Source: Pseudomonas triclosanedens (GTDB lineage Bacteria; Pseudomonadota; Gammaproteobacteria; Pseudomonadales; Pseudomonadaceae). Taken from it: a DNA stretch of 64,000 bases. The stretch is taken from contig NZ_CP113432.1 in NCBI RefSeq assembly GCF_026686735.1, forward strand, positions 496,001 through 560,000. Reading direction: 5' to 3'. The notes under the pieces are model-generated. The model ran no database searches. It was not told the origin of the DNA and was given only the letters and a program-made list of their open reading frames with translations. The position numbers and the translations under genes were made by a program. Shown piece after piece: positions 56,415 to 64,000 of the stretch (positions are counted from its first letter, which is position 1; every line of letters starts with the position of its first letter).

Positions 56415-57832
56415 TGCGCCTTGGCCTGCGCATCTTCCTCGTCTATTTCCTGTTCGTCGGGCTGACCGGCTGGTTCGTCCTGCGCACGGTGATGGATGAG
56501 ATTCGCCCCGGCGTTCGACAGTCCAGCGAAGAGACCCTGGTGGACACCGCCAACCTGCTGGCCGAGGTGCTGCAAGCCGACGTGAAGAACGGCAGCCTGG
56601 ACCGGAGCCGGCTGCCCGACGCCCTCCGCGCCTATGGCTCGCGCAGCCCGCAGGCCGATATCTGGGGCGTGAACAAGACGGCGGTAAACCACCGTATCTA
56701 CGTCACCGATGCGCGCGGTATCGTCCTGCTGGACTCTCTCGGCCAGGCGGTGGGCCAGGACTACTCGCGCTGGAACGACGTCTACCTGACCTTGCGTGGC
56801 CAGTACGGCGCGCGCTCCAGCCGCGAATCGGCGGATGACCCGGAGTCCTCGGTGATGTACGTCGCGGCTCCCATCCGCGATGGCGAGAAGATCATCGGCG
56901 TGGTCTCGGTTTCCAAGCCCAACCGCACCCTGCAACCCTATATCGACCGCTCCCAGCGCCGCCTCGCCTGGCTTGGCGCCGGGCTGATCGCGCTCGGCCT
57001 GCTGGTGGGTGGGCTGCTGTCGTGGTGGCTGAGCCGCTCCCTCGGCCGCCTGACCCGCTATGCGCAAGCCGTCAGCGATGGCCGCCGCGCCGAGCTGCCG
57101 CGCTACCGGGGTGGCGAGATGGCGCAGCTGGCCGACGCGGTGGAGCGCATGCGGGTGCAGCTCGAAGGTAAGGCGTACGTCGAGCGCTATGTGCACACGC
57201 TGACCCACGAGCTGAAAAGCCCGCTGGCGGCGATCCGCGGCGCGGCCGAACTGCTCGAGGGCGAGATGCCCGCCGAGCAGCGCGCGCGCTTCGTCGGCAA
57301 CATAGCGGGTGAAAGCGAACGCTTGCAGCAACTGATCGAACGCCTGCTCAACCTGGCCCAGGTGGAGCAGCGCCAGGGGCTGGAGGAACGAGTGCCGGTG
57401 GCGCTCCGTGAGCTGGTCGCTGCACTGGCCGATGAGCGCCTCGCCCGCGTGCAAGGGGTGAAGCTGGAGAATGCCATCGCGCCGCAGGCCATCGTGGCCG
57501 GCGAGCGCTTCCTGTTGCGCCAGGCGCTGGGCAACCTGTTGGATAACGCCCTGGACTTCACCCCGCCCGGCGGCATGATTCGTTTCGACGCCACGCAGGT
57601 CGGCGAGCACTGGCGGCTCGATCTGTACAACCAGGGCGAGGCGATTCCCGACTTCGCCCTGCCGCGCCTCACCGAACGCTTCTACTCTCTGCCGCGCCCC
57701 GCCAGCGGCCGCAAGAGCACGGGGCTGGGGCTGAACTTCGTGGCCGAAGTCGCGGCGCTGCACGGCGGCGAATTGCGGGTGGAGAACGTCGAGGGCGGGG
57801 TACGGGCGAGCCTGACCTTGCCTCAGGCCTAG
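56414..57832 (+). CDS. creC: Sensor histidine kinase CreC
   Basis: CreC is the membrane sensor kinase partnering CreB. The 472-residue protein has TM1 (about 6-24), a periplasmic sensor of about 160 residues, TM2 (near 185-205), HAMP, the phospho-accepting His265 in HTLTHELKSPLAAIRGAAEL, and an ATPase domain with NLLDNALDFTPPGG (N box), DLYNQGEAIP and KSTGLGLNFVAEVA (G box). It starts in a TGATG overlap with creB. Confidence 0.96.
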   Translation: MRLGLRIFLVYFLFVGLTGWFVLRTVMDEIRPGVRQSSEETLVDTANLLAEVLQADVKNGSLDRSRLPDALRAYGSRSPQADIWGVNKTAVNHRIYVTDARGIVLLDSLGQAVGQDYSRWNDVYLTLRGQYGARSSRESADDPESSVMYVAAPIRDGEKIIGVVSVSKPNRTLQPYIDRSQRRLAWLGAGLIALGLLVGGLLSWWLSRSLGRLTRYAQAVSDGRRAELPRYRGGEMAQLADAVERMRVQLEGKAYVERYVHTLTHELKSPLAAIRGAAELLEGEMPAEQRARFVGNIAGESERLQQLIERLLNLAQVEQRQGLEERVPVALRELVAALADERLARVQGVKLENAIAPQAIVAGERFLLRQALGNLLDNALDFTPPGGMIRFDATQVGEHWRLDLYNQGEAIPDFALPRLTERFYSLPRPASGRKSTGLGLNFVAEVAALHGGELRVENVEGGVRASLTLPQA

Positions 57833-57865
57833 GGAACTCGGCCCTCCAGAAGCCGTTTGGCGGCT

Positions 57866-57920
57866 GGGTGGCGCGAAGCGATACCCATCGAGCATTGTGC
57901 GACGGTGCCGATGGGGCTCC
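57866..57920. repeat. Dispersed palindromic element, copy 2 (partial right arm)
   Basis: The 24-base left arm (57866-57889) matches the arm at 30696-30719 at 22 of 24 positions. Its right arm near 57910-57920 retains GATGGGG only in part. It stands between creC and creD. Confidence 0.55.
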
Positions 57921-57935
57921 GCACGGCATGCAATC

Positions 57936-57951
57936 TCCACGAACTCTCCAC
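57936..57951 (+). promoter_or_regulatory. Candidate CreB (cre/blr tag) binding site upstream of creD
   Basis: TCCAC-N6-TCCAC is a direct repeat one base per half away from the known TTCAC-N6-TTCAC cre tag. It lies 68 bases before the creD start, where CreB activation is expected. Confidence 0.5.
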
Positions 57952-58018
57952 ATTCCTTCCCTATCGCCGCCACCGGCGTTCCCCAAGCTCTCCCCATCGC
58001 AACCAGGGAGAGCCCCCA

Positions 58019-59464
58019 ATGAACCGCCAACTCGGCTTCAAGCTCGGCGCCATCGCGCTGTTGATCGTGCTGCTGCTGATTCCGCTACTGATGATCGACG
58101 GCCTTGTGGATGAACGTCAGTCCTATCGTGACGAGGTGCTGCAGGATATCTCGCGCAGTTCCAGTTACAGCCAGCAGCTCACCGGGCCGGTGGTGGTCGT
58201 GCCGTACAGCCGTACCTTGCGTAGCTGGCGCCTGGACAAGGCGAGCCAGCAACGGGTGATGCAGGAGCGTGAGGTGCGTGGCCGCCTGTACTTCCTGCCG
58301 GAAACGTTCGTCCTCGACGGACAGATGCGCACCGAGCTGCGCCACCGCGGCATCTACGAGGCACGCCTGTACCACGCCGGCAACCAGATCAGCGGCAGCT
58401 TCGTTCTGCCAGCCAACTACGGCATCGCCAGCGACCTGGCCAGCTACCGGTTCGACGACCCGGTTCTGGCCGTGGGGATCAGCGATGTGCGGGGCATCGA
58501 GAACGCGCCCAAGCTCAAGGTCGAAGGCGCGCTGCGTGACTTCCAGCCCGGTACCCGGAGCCAGCTCCTCGGCAACGGGGTGCACGCAGTGCTGCCGTTC
58601 AAGGCAAGCGACCGCGAGCAGCGCTTCGACTATGCCTTCGAATTGTCTCTGCTCGGCAGCAGCCGGCTGGACATCACGCCGGTTGGCCGCGACAGCCAGG
58701 TCAACCTGACCGCCGATTGGCCTCACCCAAGCTTTGGCGGCGAATTCCTGCCCACCGAGCGCAGCATCAGCGACCGGGGGTTCAGCGCGCGCTGGCGCAC
58801 CAGCTTCTTCGCCACCAACCTGGAGGACCAGTTGCGTGCCTGCACTGCATCGGCTCAGCCCGATGTCGCAGTGGCTGCCGTGCCGGATGACCCGGATGTG
58901 GGCCAGGCATCTTCCGCACGATGCAGCGAGTTCGCCGAGCACAGCTTCGGCGTCGCCCTGGTCGACCCGGTGGACCAGTACCTGAAGACCGACCGTGCGG
59001 TGAAGTACGCGCTGCTATTCATCGTCCTCACCTTCGCTGGCTTCTTCCTCTTCGAGGTCCTCAAGCGGCTGGCCGTGCACCCGGTGCAGTACGGCCTGGT
59101 GGGCATGGCGCTGGCGTTGTTCTACCTGCTGCTGCTATCGCTCTGCGAGCATGTCGGTTTCGAATTGGCCTATCTGATTTCTGCCTCCGCCTGTGTCGGC
59201 CTGCTCGGTTTCTATCTCTGCTACGTGCTGCACAGCCTGTGGCGCGGCGTGACCTTCAGCGTCGCTCTGGCGGCCCTGTACGGCATGCTCTATGCGCTGC
59301 TCAACGCCGAGGACTATGCACTGCTGATGGGCTCGCTGCTGCTGTTCGCTGTGCTTGCCGGAGTGATGGTGCTGACCCGCCGCCTGGACTGGTATGGCAT
59401 CGGCAAGCCATCGCGCGGGGATGAGCTGTCCTTTTCGCTGAGCGACGTACAGGCGGGGGGTTGA
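58019..59464 (+). CDS. creD: Inner-membrane protein CreD
   Basis: CreD is an inner-membrane protein strongly induced by CreBC; its overproduction alters envelope and beta-lactam traits, but its biochemical function is unresolved. The 481-residue protein has one N-terminal helix (LGAIALLIVLLLIPLLMI, 10-27), a periplasmic domain of about 300 residues with VVPYSR, GIYEARLYHAGNQISGSF and a Cys pair, then six closely spaced helices in the last 150 residues. AGGGAG precedes the ATG at 58019. The coding end overlaps the next start. Confidence 0.92.
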   Translation: MNRQLGFKLGAIALLIVLLLIPLLMIDGLVDERQSYRDEVLQDISRSSSYSQQLTGPVVVVPYSRTLRSWRLDKASQQRVMQEREVRGRLYFLPETFVLDGQMRTELRHRGIYEARLYHAGNQISGSFVLPANYGIASDLASYRFDDPVLAVGISDVRGIENAPKLKVEGALRDFQPGTRSQLLGNGVHAVLPFKASDREQRFDYAFELSLLGSSRLDITPVGRDSQVNLTADWPHPSFGGEFLPTERSISDRGFSARWRTSFFATNLEDQLRACTASAQPDVAVAAVPDDPDVGQASSARCSEFAEHSFGVALVDPVDQYLKTDRAVKYALLFIVLTFAGFFLFEVLKRLAVHPVQYGLVGMALALFYLLLLSLCEHVGFELAYLISASACVGLLGFYLCYVLHSLWRGVTFSVALAALYGMLYALLNAEDYALLMGSLLLFAVLAGVMVLTRRLDWYGIGKPSRGDELSFSLSDVQAGG

Positions 59465-59778
59465 TGAACATGTTCATGCAGAACCTTGCTCGCTTCGCCG
59501 GATGCCTGCTGGCCGGTCTGCTGCTCAGCGCTGCGAGCCTGCCGGTGCTGATGCTGATCGGCCGCTTCGACTGGATTGCCGCGCTGGCCGCCAGCGGCAA
59601 GCCGCTGGCCCATCTCGCCCTGGTGGCGCTGCCCGGAGCCTTGTGGGAGTCCCTGAGCGGTGTGGCGGACGCGGCGCACAACCCGGATGTGCGTTCCTTC
59701 CTCGAATTGTGCACAGGCGTCGCCCAGTCGGGTCTGCTGCTGGCAGTTGCGATCTACCGCCTGGCGGTGCGCAAATGA
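59464..59778 (+). CDS. Small membrane protein coupled to creD
   Basis: A 104-residue protein with two predicted hydrophobic segments (about 8-32 and 80-100), MNMFMQNLARFAGCLLAGLL at the start, and the ending VAIYRLAVRK. It has no recognised domain. The start shares a base with the creD stop (TGATG), and the same arrangement exists at PA0466 in P. aeruginosa, so it probably belongs to the Cre regulon and acts with CreD in the membrane. Confidence 0.72.
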   Translation: MNMFMQNLARFAGCLLAGLLLSAASLPVLMLIGRFDWIAALAASGKPLAHLALVALPGALWESLSGVADAAHNPDVRSFLELCTGVAQSGLLLAVAIYRLAVRK

Positions 59779-59915
59779 GCGCCTGGGACGGGTTGCGCGC
59801 TGAGCGCGAAGAGGGGCGAAAGCTGGCGCGCAGGATCGCATTACTGTTTCCGCCCAGGCCGTTGCCGGCGAAGGGGCGGAATCACCCCCGGGCCGCCGGT
59901 GGAGCCGGATGCTGA
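59775..59915 (+). CDS. Possible 46-residue coupled small ORF
   Basis: The ATG lies in an ATGA overlap with the stop of the preceding gene. The Arg/Glu-rich peptide (SAWDGLRAEREEGRKLARRI...) ends in a Gly/Ala/Cys tail. There is no domain, no independent ribosome-binding site and no strong codon signal, so it may be only an untranslated tail. Listed because of the coupled geometry. Confidence 0.3.
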   Translation: MSAWDGLRAEREEGRKLARRIALLFPPRPLPAKGRNHPRAAGGAGC

Positions 59916-60006
59916 TTCTGCCGGGCCGGTCGACGTCATGGCGCTCTATGGGCCGTGACGCTGTGCTGTTGGCGGCACGACAGGCAGGCCCGGGTGGTGG
60001 CGAGTG

Positions 60007-60630
60007 TCAGGCCGGGGCGGTCGCCTGCAGCGACGGCCGCCGGCTGGCCTCGGCGAGCCAGTGCGCCAGTTGCGGATACTCGGCTCGCCAGTTCCAGTGC
60101 GGCTGGCGGAAGTCCAGGTAGCCCAGGGCGCAGGCCAGGCCGATGGCGGCCACGTCGAAGCGCCCGGCGAGTTCGGCGTGGGCCGGGCCGTCGAAGTAGG
60201 CGAGGGTGCGCGCGATCTTCTGCTGCTGGTTGTCCAGCCATTGCTCCCAGTGCTTTTCCGGCGGTCGCATGGCGGTTTCGTAGCGGATCAGCACTGCCGC
60301 ATCCATCACCGCGTCGGCCAGCGAGGCCAGCGTCAGGCGCCGCCAGCGAGCCGGGCCGTCACGGGGGATCAGCGGTTCGCCGGTGTGCTGCTGGTCGAGG
60401 TATTCGAGGATCACCCGGCTGTCGTGCAGGACCTGCCCATCGGGCAGGCGCAGGGCGGGAATCTTGCCGGCGGGGTTGCCCTGCAGCACGCCGGCGTCCG
60501 GCGCGATGGGCGTATGGACGGCGGCATACAGCTCCACCCGGTCGAGCTGGCCGGTCTCGTGCAGCAGCACCATGACCTTGCGTACGAACGGCGATGCCGG
60601 GGCGTGGAACAGGATGGGACGGACGCTCAT
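60007..60630 (-). CDS. Glutathione S-transferase family protein
   Basis: A 207-residue soluble protein with the GST fold. The thioredoxin-like part starts MSVRPILFHAPASPFVRKVMVLLHETG; Ser13 in ASPFVRKV is the likely catalytic or thiol-activating residue. GNPAGKIPAL and LHDSRVILEYLDQQ mark the glutathione site, followed by an all-helical C-terminal domain. AAGGAGT lies before the ATG. The substrate is unknown. It has close relatives among bacterial beta/zeta-like GSTs, but I do not place it in a class. Confidence 0.88.
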   Translation of the reverse strand: MSVRPILFHAPASPFVRKVMVLLHETGQLDRVELYAAVHTPIAPDAGVLQGNPAGKIPALRLPDGQVLHDSRVILEYLDQQHTGEPLIPRDGPARWRRLTLASLADAVMDAAVLIRYETAMRPPEKHWEQWLDNQQQKIARTLAYFDGPAHAELAGRFDVAAIGLACALGYLDFRQPHWNWRAEYPQLAHWLAEASRRPSLQATAPA

Positions 60631-60646
60631 GGGTACTCCTTGGCGT

Positions 60647-61603
60647 TCAATCGTGGATGAGCACCAGGCGGTCGGTGCCGGACTCTGCGCCCCAGACCTC
60701 GCCTGGACGCCCCTGCAACTGGCGTACCCTGGCGTTCTCGTGGTCGCTCGGGTAGGCGCTGAAGCGTTCGCTCTCCGGGTCGAAGCGCAGGATGGAATTA
60801 CTGGCGAAATCGCTCAGCCACACCTGGTCCATCGCGTCGACGTAGAGCGCATAGGGCTGCGGATGATCGCCCGGCAGTTTCCATGTTTTCCACTGGTTGT
60901 TGTCCGGGTCGAAGCAGGCCAGTTGGCCGGCGCTCCACTGGCTGACCCAGAGGCGTCCGACCGAGTCGGACCAGAGGCGGCGCGGGCCGCTGTTGGCCGG
61001 CGGGTCGGAGCGGGTGACCTTGTCGCCGACCGGATCGATATGGCCGACGTAGTTACCGGCCAGCGAGGCGTACCAGATTTCTCCGTCGGGCGTGACCGCG
61101 ATGCCGTAGGGGCCTTTGCCGCCGGGCGCGGGCCAGACCTTGAGTTCGCGAGTCTGCGGGTCGAGGCGGCCATAGAAACCGTTCTGCCCGGTGAACCACA
61201 GGATGCCATCGTCATCGAATACGGCAGTGTTGAGGTTGGCGTTGGCGGCTTCCTTGGGCAGCGGGATGACTTCCACACCCAGGCGCTCGTGGTCGACTCG
61301 GACGATGGCGTTGAGACCGCTGTCGGTGATCCAGGCATCGCCATCGGGGCCTGTTACCACACCGTGCGGTGCTGAGCCCTTGCCCAGGCTGACCTGTTCG
61401 GTCGCGCCGCTTTGCGGGTCGAGCCGTCCGAGCGAGCCAAGGGCCTGTGCGGTGTACCAGACCTTGCCGTCCCCGGTGGGCGCCACGTCGTGGGGGCCGG
61501 AGCCCTTGGGCAGGTCGAAGTACTTCACGCTGGCGGCATCGGCGCCGCCAGCCAGCAACAGGCCGGCGAGCAGCAGGGGCAGGGCGCGCTGGATCGAGGA
61601 CAT
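60647..61603 (-). CDS. Exported Vgb-like beta-propeller protein (virginiamycin B lyase family)
   Basis: A 318-residue periplasmic protein with signal peptide 1-23 (LLLAGLLLAGGADA) and repeated propeller blades: GSGPHDVAPTGDGKVWYTAQ, GSAPHGVVTGPDGDAWITD, NLNTAVFDDDGILWFTGQ, GKGPYGIAVTPDGEIWYAS, PRRLWSDSVGRLWVSQ and PQPYALYVDAMDQVWLSD. That is the NHL/Vgb type (six or seven blades). True Vgb linearises streptogramin B, but many relatives have other lactonase-like or unknown roles, so activity is not assured. AAGGAGAGC precedes the ATG. Its start is divergent from the PP2C gene, and it ends 16 bases after the GST start. Confidence 0.83.
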   Translation of the reverse strand: MSSIQRALPLLLAGLLLAGGADAASVKYFDLPKGSGPHDVAPTGDGKVWYTAQALGSLGRLDPQSGATEQVSLGKGSAPHGVVTGPDGDAWITDSGLNAIVRVDHERLGVEVIPLPKEAANANLNTAVFDDDGILWFTGQNGFYGRLDPQTRELKVWPAPGGKGPYGIAVTPDGEIWYASLAGNYVGHIDPVGDKVTRSDPPANSGPRRLWSDSVGRLWVSQWSAGQLACFDPDNNQWKTWKLPGDHPQPYALYVDAMDQVWLSDFASNSILRFDPESERFSAYPSDHENARVRQLQGRPGEVWGAESGTDRLVLIHD

Positions 61604-61686
61604 GTGGCTCTCCTTGGCAGGGTCCGTGATTGGGTGAGACTGTACGCCGGGCATGGCGTTCGGCGATACGAGGAGTAAAGCGCGTG

Positions 61687-62541
61687 ATGACGATACAGGT
61701 ACTGGGGGCGGCGTGCCGCCAGGGTTCACCGGTCAACGATGATGCCATCGGTCACACCGCGAGCGCCGCCTGGGTGCTCGATGGCGCCACCAGCCTGGGG
61801 CCTGGGCTGGTGGACCCGCAAAGCGACGCGCGCTGGCTCGCGCAGAGCGCCAACGGCCATCTGCAACGCTTGCTGGAAGAGTCGCCGGGGTTGCCGACCG
61901 ATGCGCTGCTGCGCGCACTGCAACAGGGCATCGCCGATGATTTTCGGCGTGACGCAGGCATCGCAGCGACACCTGGGCTGGACCTGCCCAGCGCCTGCCT
62001 GAGCCTGCTGCGGCTGCTGCCGGACGGCACGCTGGAGCTGCTCAATCTGTGCGACAGCCGCATCCATCTGGCGTGGGACGATGGCCGCGCCGAAAGCTTC
62101 GGCGACACGCCGCTGGATGAGCTGGACCGGCAGTCGGTGGAGCGCCTGCTGGCGCTGCGCGAGCAGCATCCGCACTGGAGCCACGGTGAGCTGTTCCAGG
62201 CCAGCCGGGAGTGGGTCCGGCGCAATCGTGCGCTGGCCAATACTGCGCAGGGGTACTGGGTGCTCGATCCGACCGACCGCTGGCTGGCGCACGTGCAACG
62301 GCGGGTGGTCGACCCGGCGCGCCTGCGTGCGTTCATGCTGGTGACCGATGGTTTCGACCGCCTGCTGGAGTTTCGTCGCTACGGTCTGCTGGAGCTGTTC
62401 GAGGCGTTGCCGCTGCGTGGCGTCGAGGCGCTGATCGATGAGTTGCGCAGGATCGAGGCCGCCGATGGCCAGGCGCTGGAGCATCCGCGCCTGAAGATCC
62501 ATGACGATGCGAGTGTGGTGTGGGGAGCGCTCGGCGGTTGA
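61687..62541 (+). CDS. PP2C-like serine/threonine phosphatase family protein
   Basis: A 284-residue cytosolic protein with traces of PP2C metal motifs: VNDDAIGHTASAAWVLDGATSL near 16-37 (metal aspartates), LMLVTDGFDRLLE near 215-230 and the closing KIHDDASVVWGAL. Overall similarity is to small unusual PP2C proteins rather than to classical ones. AGGAG (61671-61675) suits either the ATG at 61687 or a GTG at 61684. It is divergent from the Vgb-like gene with 83 bases between. No partner kinase or antisigma gene is adjacent. Its target is unknown. Confidence 0.75.
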   Translation: MTIQVLGAACRQGSPVNDDAIGHTASAAWVLDGATSLGPGLVDPQSDARWLAQSANGHLQRLLEESPGLPTDALLRALQQGIADDFRRDAGIAATPGLDLPSACLSLLRLLPDGTLELLNLCDSRIHLAWDDGRAESFGDTPLDELDRQSVERLLALREQHPHWSHGELFQASREWVRRNRALANTAQGYWVLDPTDRWLAHVQRRVVDPARLRAFMLVTDGFDRLLEFRRYGLLELFEALPLRGVEALIDELRRIEAADGQALEHPRLKIHDDASVVWGALGG

Positions 62542-62649
62542 ACATGGCCTCACGCCCTCCTTCGAAGAGGAAGAAGGGCGCGTGACGACGGCTGTATCGG
62601 TGCGCCCGACCCGGATTGAATGCCGGGCGCCTGATTCAACGGTTCGTCG

Positions 62650-64000
62650 TTACCACTTGTAGGTCAGGCTCGCGACCACCTTGCGCTGGTCGCCGTAGTA
62701 GCAGTAGTAGCCGTCGCAGGTGGAGATGTAGTCCTTGTTGAACAGGTTGGTGGCGTTGACCTGCACCGAGGCACCGTCGAGGTTGCTGGCCAGCTTGCCC
62801 AGGTCATAGTGCACCGCGGCGTCGTACACGGTGTAGGAGCCTGCGTAGCCGTCGAAGGTGTTGGCCTGGTCGCCGTAGGTGTCGCCCACGTAGCGCACGC
62901 CGTAGCCGACGCCGAAGCCGTTCAGCACGCCGGCATGCCAGATGTAGTCGGCCCACAGCGAAGCGGCGTTGCGCGGGATCAGTTGCAGGCGATTGCCGGA
63001 GTATTGCCCCTTCTTCACTTCGGTGTCGGTGTAGCTGTAGCTGCCGATCAGCTTGAGGTTTTCGGTCAGGTTGGAGTTGGCTTCCAGCTCCAGGCCGGTG
63101 ACTTTCACTTCGCCGGTCTGGCTGGTGACGAACGCGCCGTTGACGGTATCGGAGACGCTCACGTTCTTCTGCCGCAGGTCGTACACGGCGGCGGTCAGCA
63201 GGGTATCGCTGCCGACCGGCTGGTACTTCACGCCCAGTTCCCACTGCTTGCCTTCGGTGGGCTTGAACGACTCGGTGGCCGAAGCGTCGGCGCCGGTGGT
63301 CGGCTGGAACGACTCGGAGTACGACAGGTAGGGTGCGATGCCGTTGTCGAAGATGTAGCTCAGCGCAGCGTTGCCGGAGAACTTGCTGTCCGATTCGGTG
63401 CTGGTCGCGTCGCCCTTGTTGTAGAACCTGGTGCCGGTGTGCACCCAGTCCTGGCGGCCGCCGAGGGTCAGGCGCCAGTTGTCGAGGGCGATCTGGTCCT
63501 GCACATAGGCGCCGGTCTGGAAGGTCTTCTGGTCGTAGTCGTAGTACGCATCCGAGCGCGGCGGGCGGGCGATGTCCTGGCCGTAGATGGGGTGCACCAC
63601 GTTGGTCGGCGGTACGTTGTAGCCGTAGATCGCCAGGTAGTTGGTGTTGCTGCGGTTGTGGTCCAGGCCCAGCAGCACGGTGTGTCTGAGCGCGCCGGTC
63701 TGGAAGTCGGCCTGGAAGTTGTTGTCCACCACGAACTGGGTGACGTCCTCGTCCACCGAGGTGCTGACCCGGTTGAGGGTGCCGTCGTCGCTGACGGTAT
63801 CGAGGTAGCCGCCGGGGGTGAGTGCGTCGAACGACAGGTCGTTCTTCATGTAGCGCAGGTTCTGGCGGAACTGCCACACGTCGTTCAGGCGGTGCTCGAA
63901 GCTGTAGCCCAGCCAGTAAGTGGTGCGGTCGTAGTTTTCCCAGTCCGGATCGCCCAGGTTCTTGTGGTGCGAGATGTCGCCGAAGGGCGCGTCGTACTTG
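62650..64000 (-). CDS. TonB-dependent siderophore receptor, FiuA/FoxA-like (5' part outside window)
   Basis: The C-terminal 450 residues of an outer-membrane beta-barrel receptor for iron siderophores; the gene runs off the window edge, so plug, TonB box and signal are not seen. Barrel repeats such as LTLGGRQDWVHTGTRF, FEPTEGKQWELGVKYQP-like and NLTENLKLIGSYSYTDTEVKKG, a Cys pair (STCDGYYCYYG), and the terminal aromatic KVVASLTYKW are typical. The end resembles hydroxamate (ferrichrome/ferrioxamine) receptors; its place matches P. aeruginosa fiuA (PA0470). In that case its expression would depend on a sigma/anti-sigma pair beyond the window. Confidence 0.88.
   Translation of the reverse strand, partial: KYDAPFGDISHHKNLGDPDWENYDRTTYWLGYSFEHRLNDVWQFRQNLRYMKNDLSFDALTPGGYLDTVSDDGTLNRVSTSVDEDVTQFVVDNNFQADFQTGALRHTVLLGLDHNRSNTNYLAIYGYNVPPTNVVHPIYGQDIARPPRSDAYYDYDQKTFQTGAYVQDQIALDNWRLTLGGRQDWVHTGTRFYNKGDATSTESDSKFSGNAALSYIFDNGIAPYLSYSESFQPTTGADASATESFKPTEGKQWELGVKYQPVGSDTLLTAAVYDLRQKNVSVSDTVNGAFVTSQTGEVKVTGLELEANSNLTENLKLIGSYSYTDTEVKKGQYSGNRLQLIPRNAASLWADYIWHAGVLNGFGVGYGVRYVGDTYGDQANTFDGYAGSYTVYDAAVHYDLGKLASNLDGASVQVNATNLFNKDYISTCDGYYCYYGDQRKVVASLTYKW

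Noticed and set aside
62542..62649. Small ORFs or RNA between the PP2C and TonB receptor genes
   Set aside because: Only imperfect inverted repeats (bulged stems) are visible, which may end the two convergent transcripts; nothing supports a gene.

Overview
The window reads as ordinary core chromosome of a high-GC Pseudomonas from the P. aeruginosa lineage (a relative such as P. citronellolis, P. nitroreducens or P. knackmussii is my guess). The grounds are mexR-mexAB-oprM proteins very close to those of PAO1, the medium-chain PHA cluster phaC1-phaZ-phaC2-phaD/phaF-phaI, creBCD with a trailing small membrane protein, and many genes matching PAO1 family lengths. Nothing looks like a prophage, transposon, CRISPR array, integron or tRNA gene. 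I found no undescribed multi-gene system; the interesting material is regulatory RNA/DNA structure, duplications and one rearrangement.

Layout. 1-11.8 kb: rsmE and bioA (minus), an FAD amine oxidase, a cytochrome b561/YceI pair, then mexR facing mexA-mexB-oprM, a tripartite RND efflux pump with two clear MexR operators. 11.9-16.6 kb: a UPF0158 protein and two tandem HBM-type chemoreceptors. 16.7-22.9 kb (minus): ubiE-ubiJ-ubiB (ubiquinone), hisI-hisE (histidine), tatA-tatB-tatC (twin-arginine export) and a second RsmE-like gene, mostly with coupled starts. 22.9-30.4 kb: polyhydroxyalkanoate metabolism: a small PHA-system protein and the phasins phaI-phaF on plus; phaC1-phaZ-phaC2-phaD on minus. 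30.8-38.3 kb (minus): DUF971 protein, hslV-hslU protease under a heat-shock promoter, a SPOR protein, argS, priA. 38.5-42.4 kb (plus): rpmE, a thermonuclease-like protein, an M48 lipoprotein protease, malic enzyme.

42.5-64 kb: NfeD plus stomatin (membrane quality-control pair), a PAP2 lipoprotein, a periplasmic binding protein, a YccS/FUSC membrane protein (minus), dbpA (minus) back to back with a cold-shock gene, a retropepsin-like protein, an MFS exporter (minus), two tandem DUF2780 proteins, an acyltransferase (minus), a second retropepsin-like protein, creB-creC-creD plus two small coupled genes, a GST, a Vgb-like propeller protein, a PP2C phosphatase and the 3' part of a TonB siderophore receptor.

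Compared from memory with PAO1, the order is PA0419-PA0427, then PA5073 down to PA5046, then PA0452/0453 to PA0470. This implies two breakpoints, near 11.8 kb and 42.45 kb, consistent with inversions across the replication origin. Regulatory highlights are a sigma-32 promoter before hslV, paired MexR palindromes, a cold-shock leader with two anti-Shine-Dalgarno copies, a start-codon-burying hairpin before the second DUF2780 gene, and a terminator inside a signal-peptide coding region.
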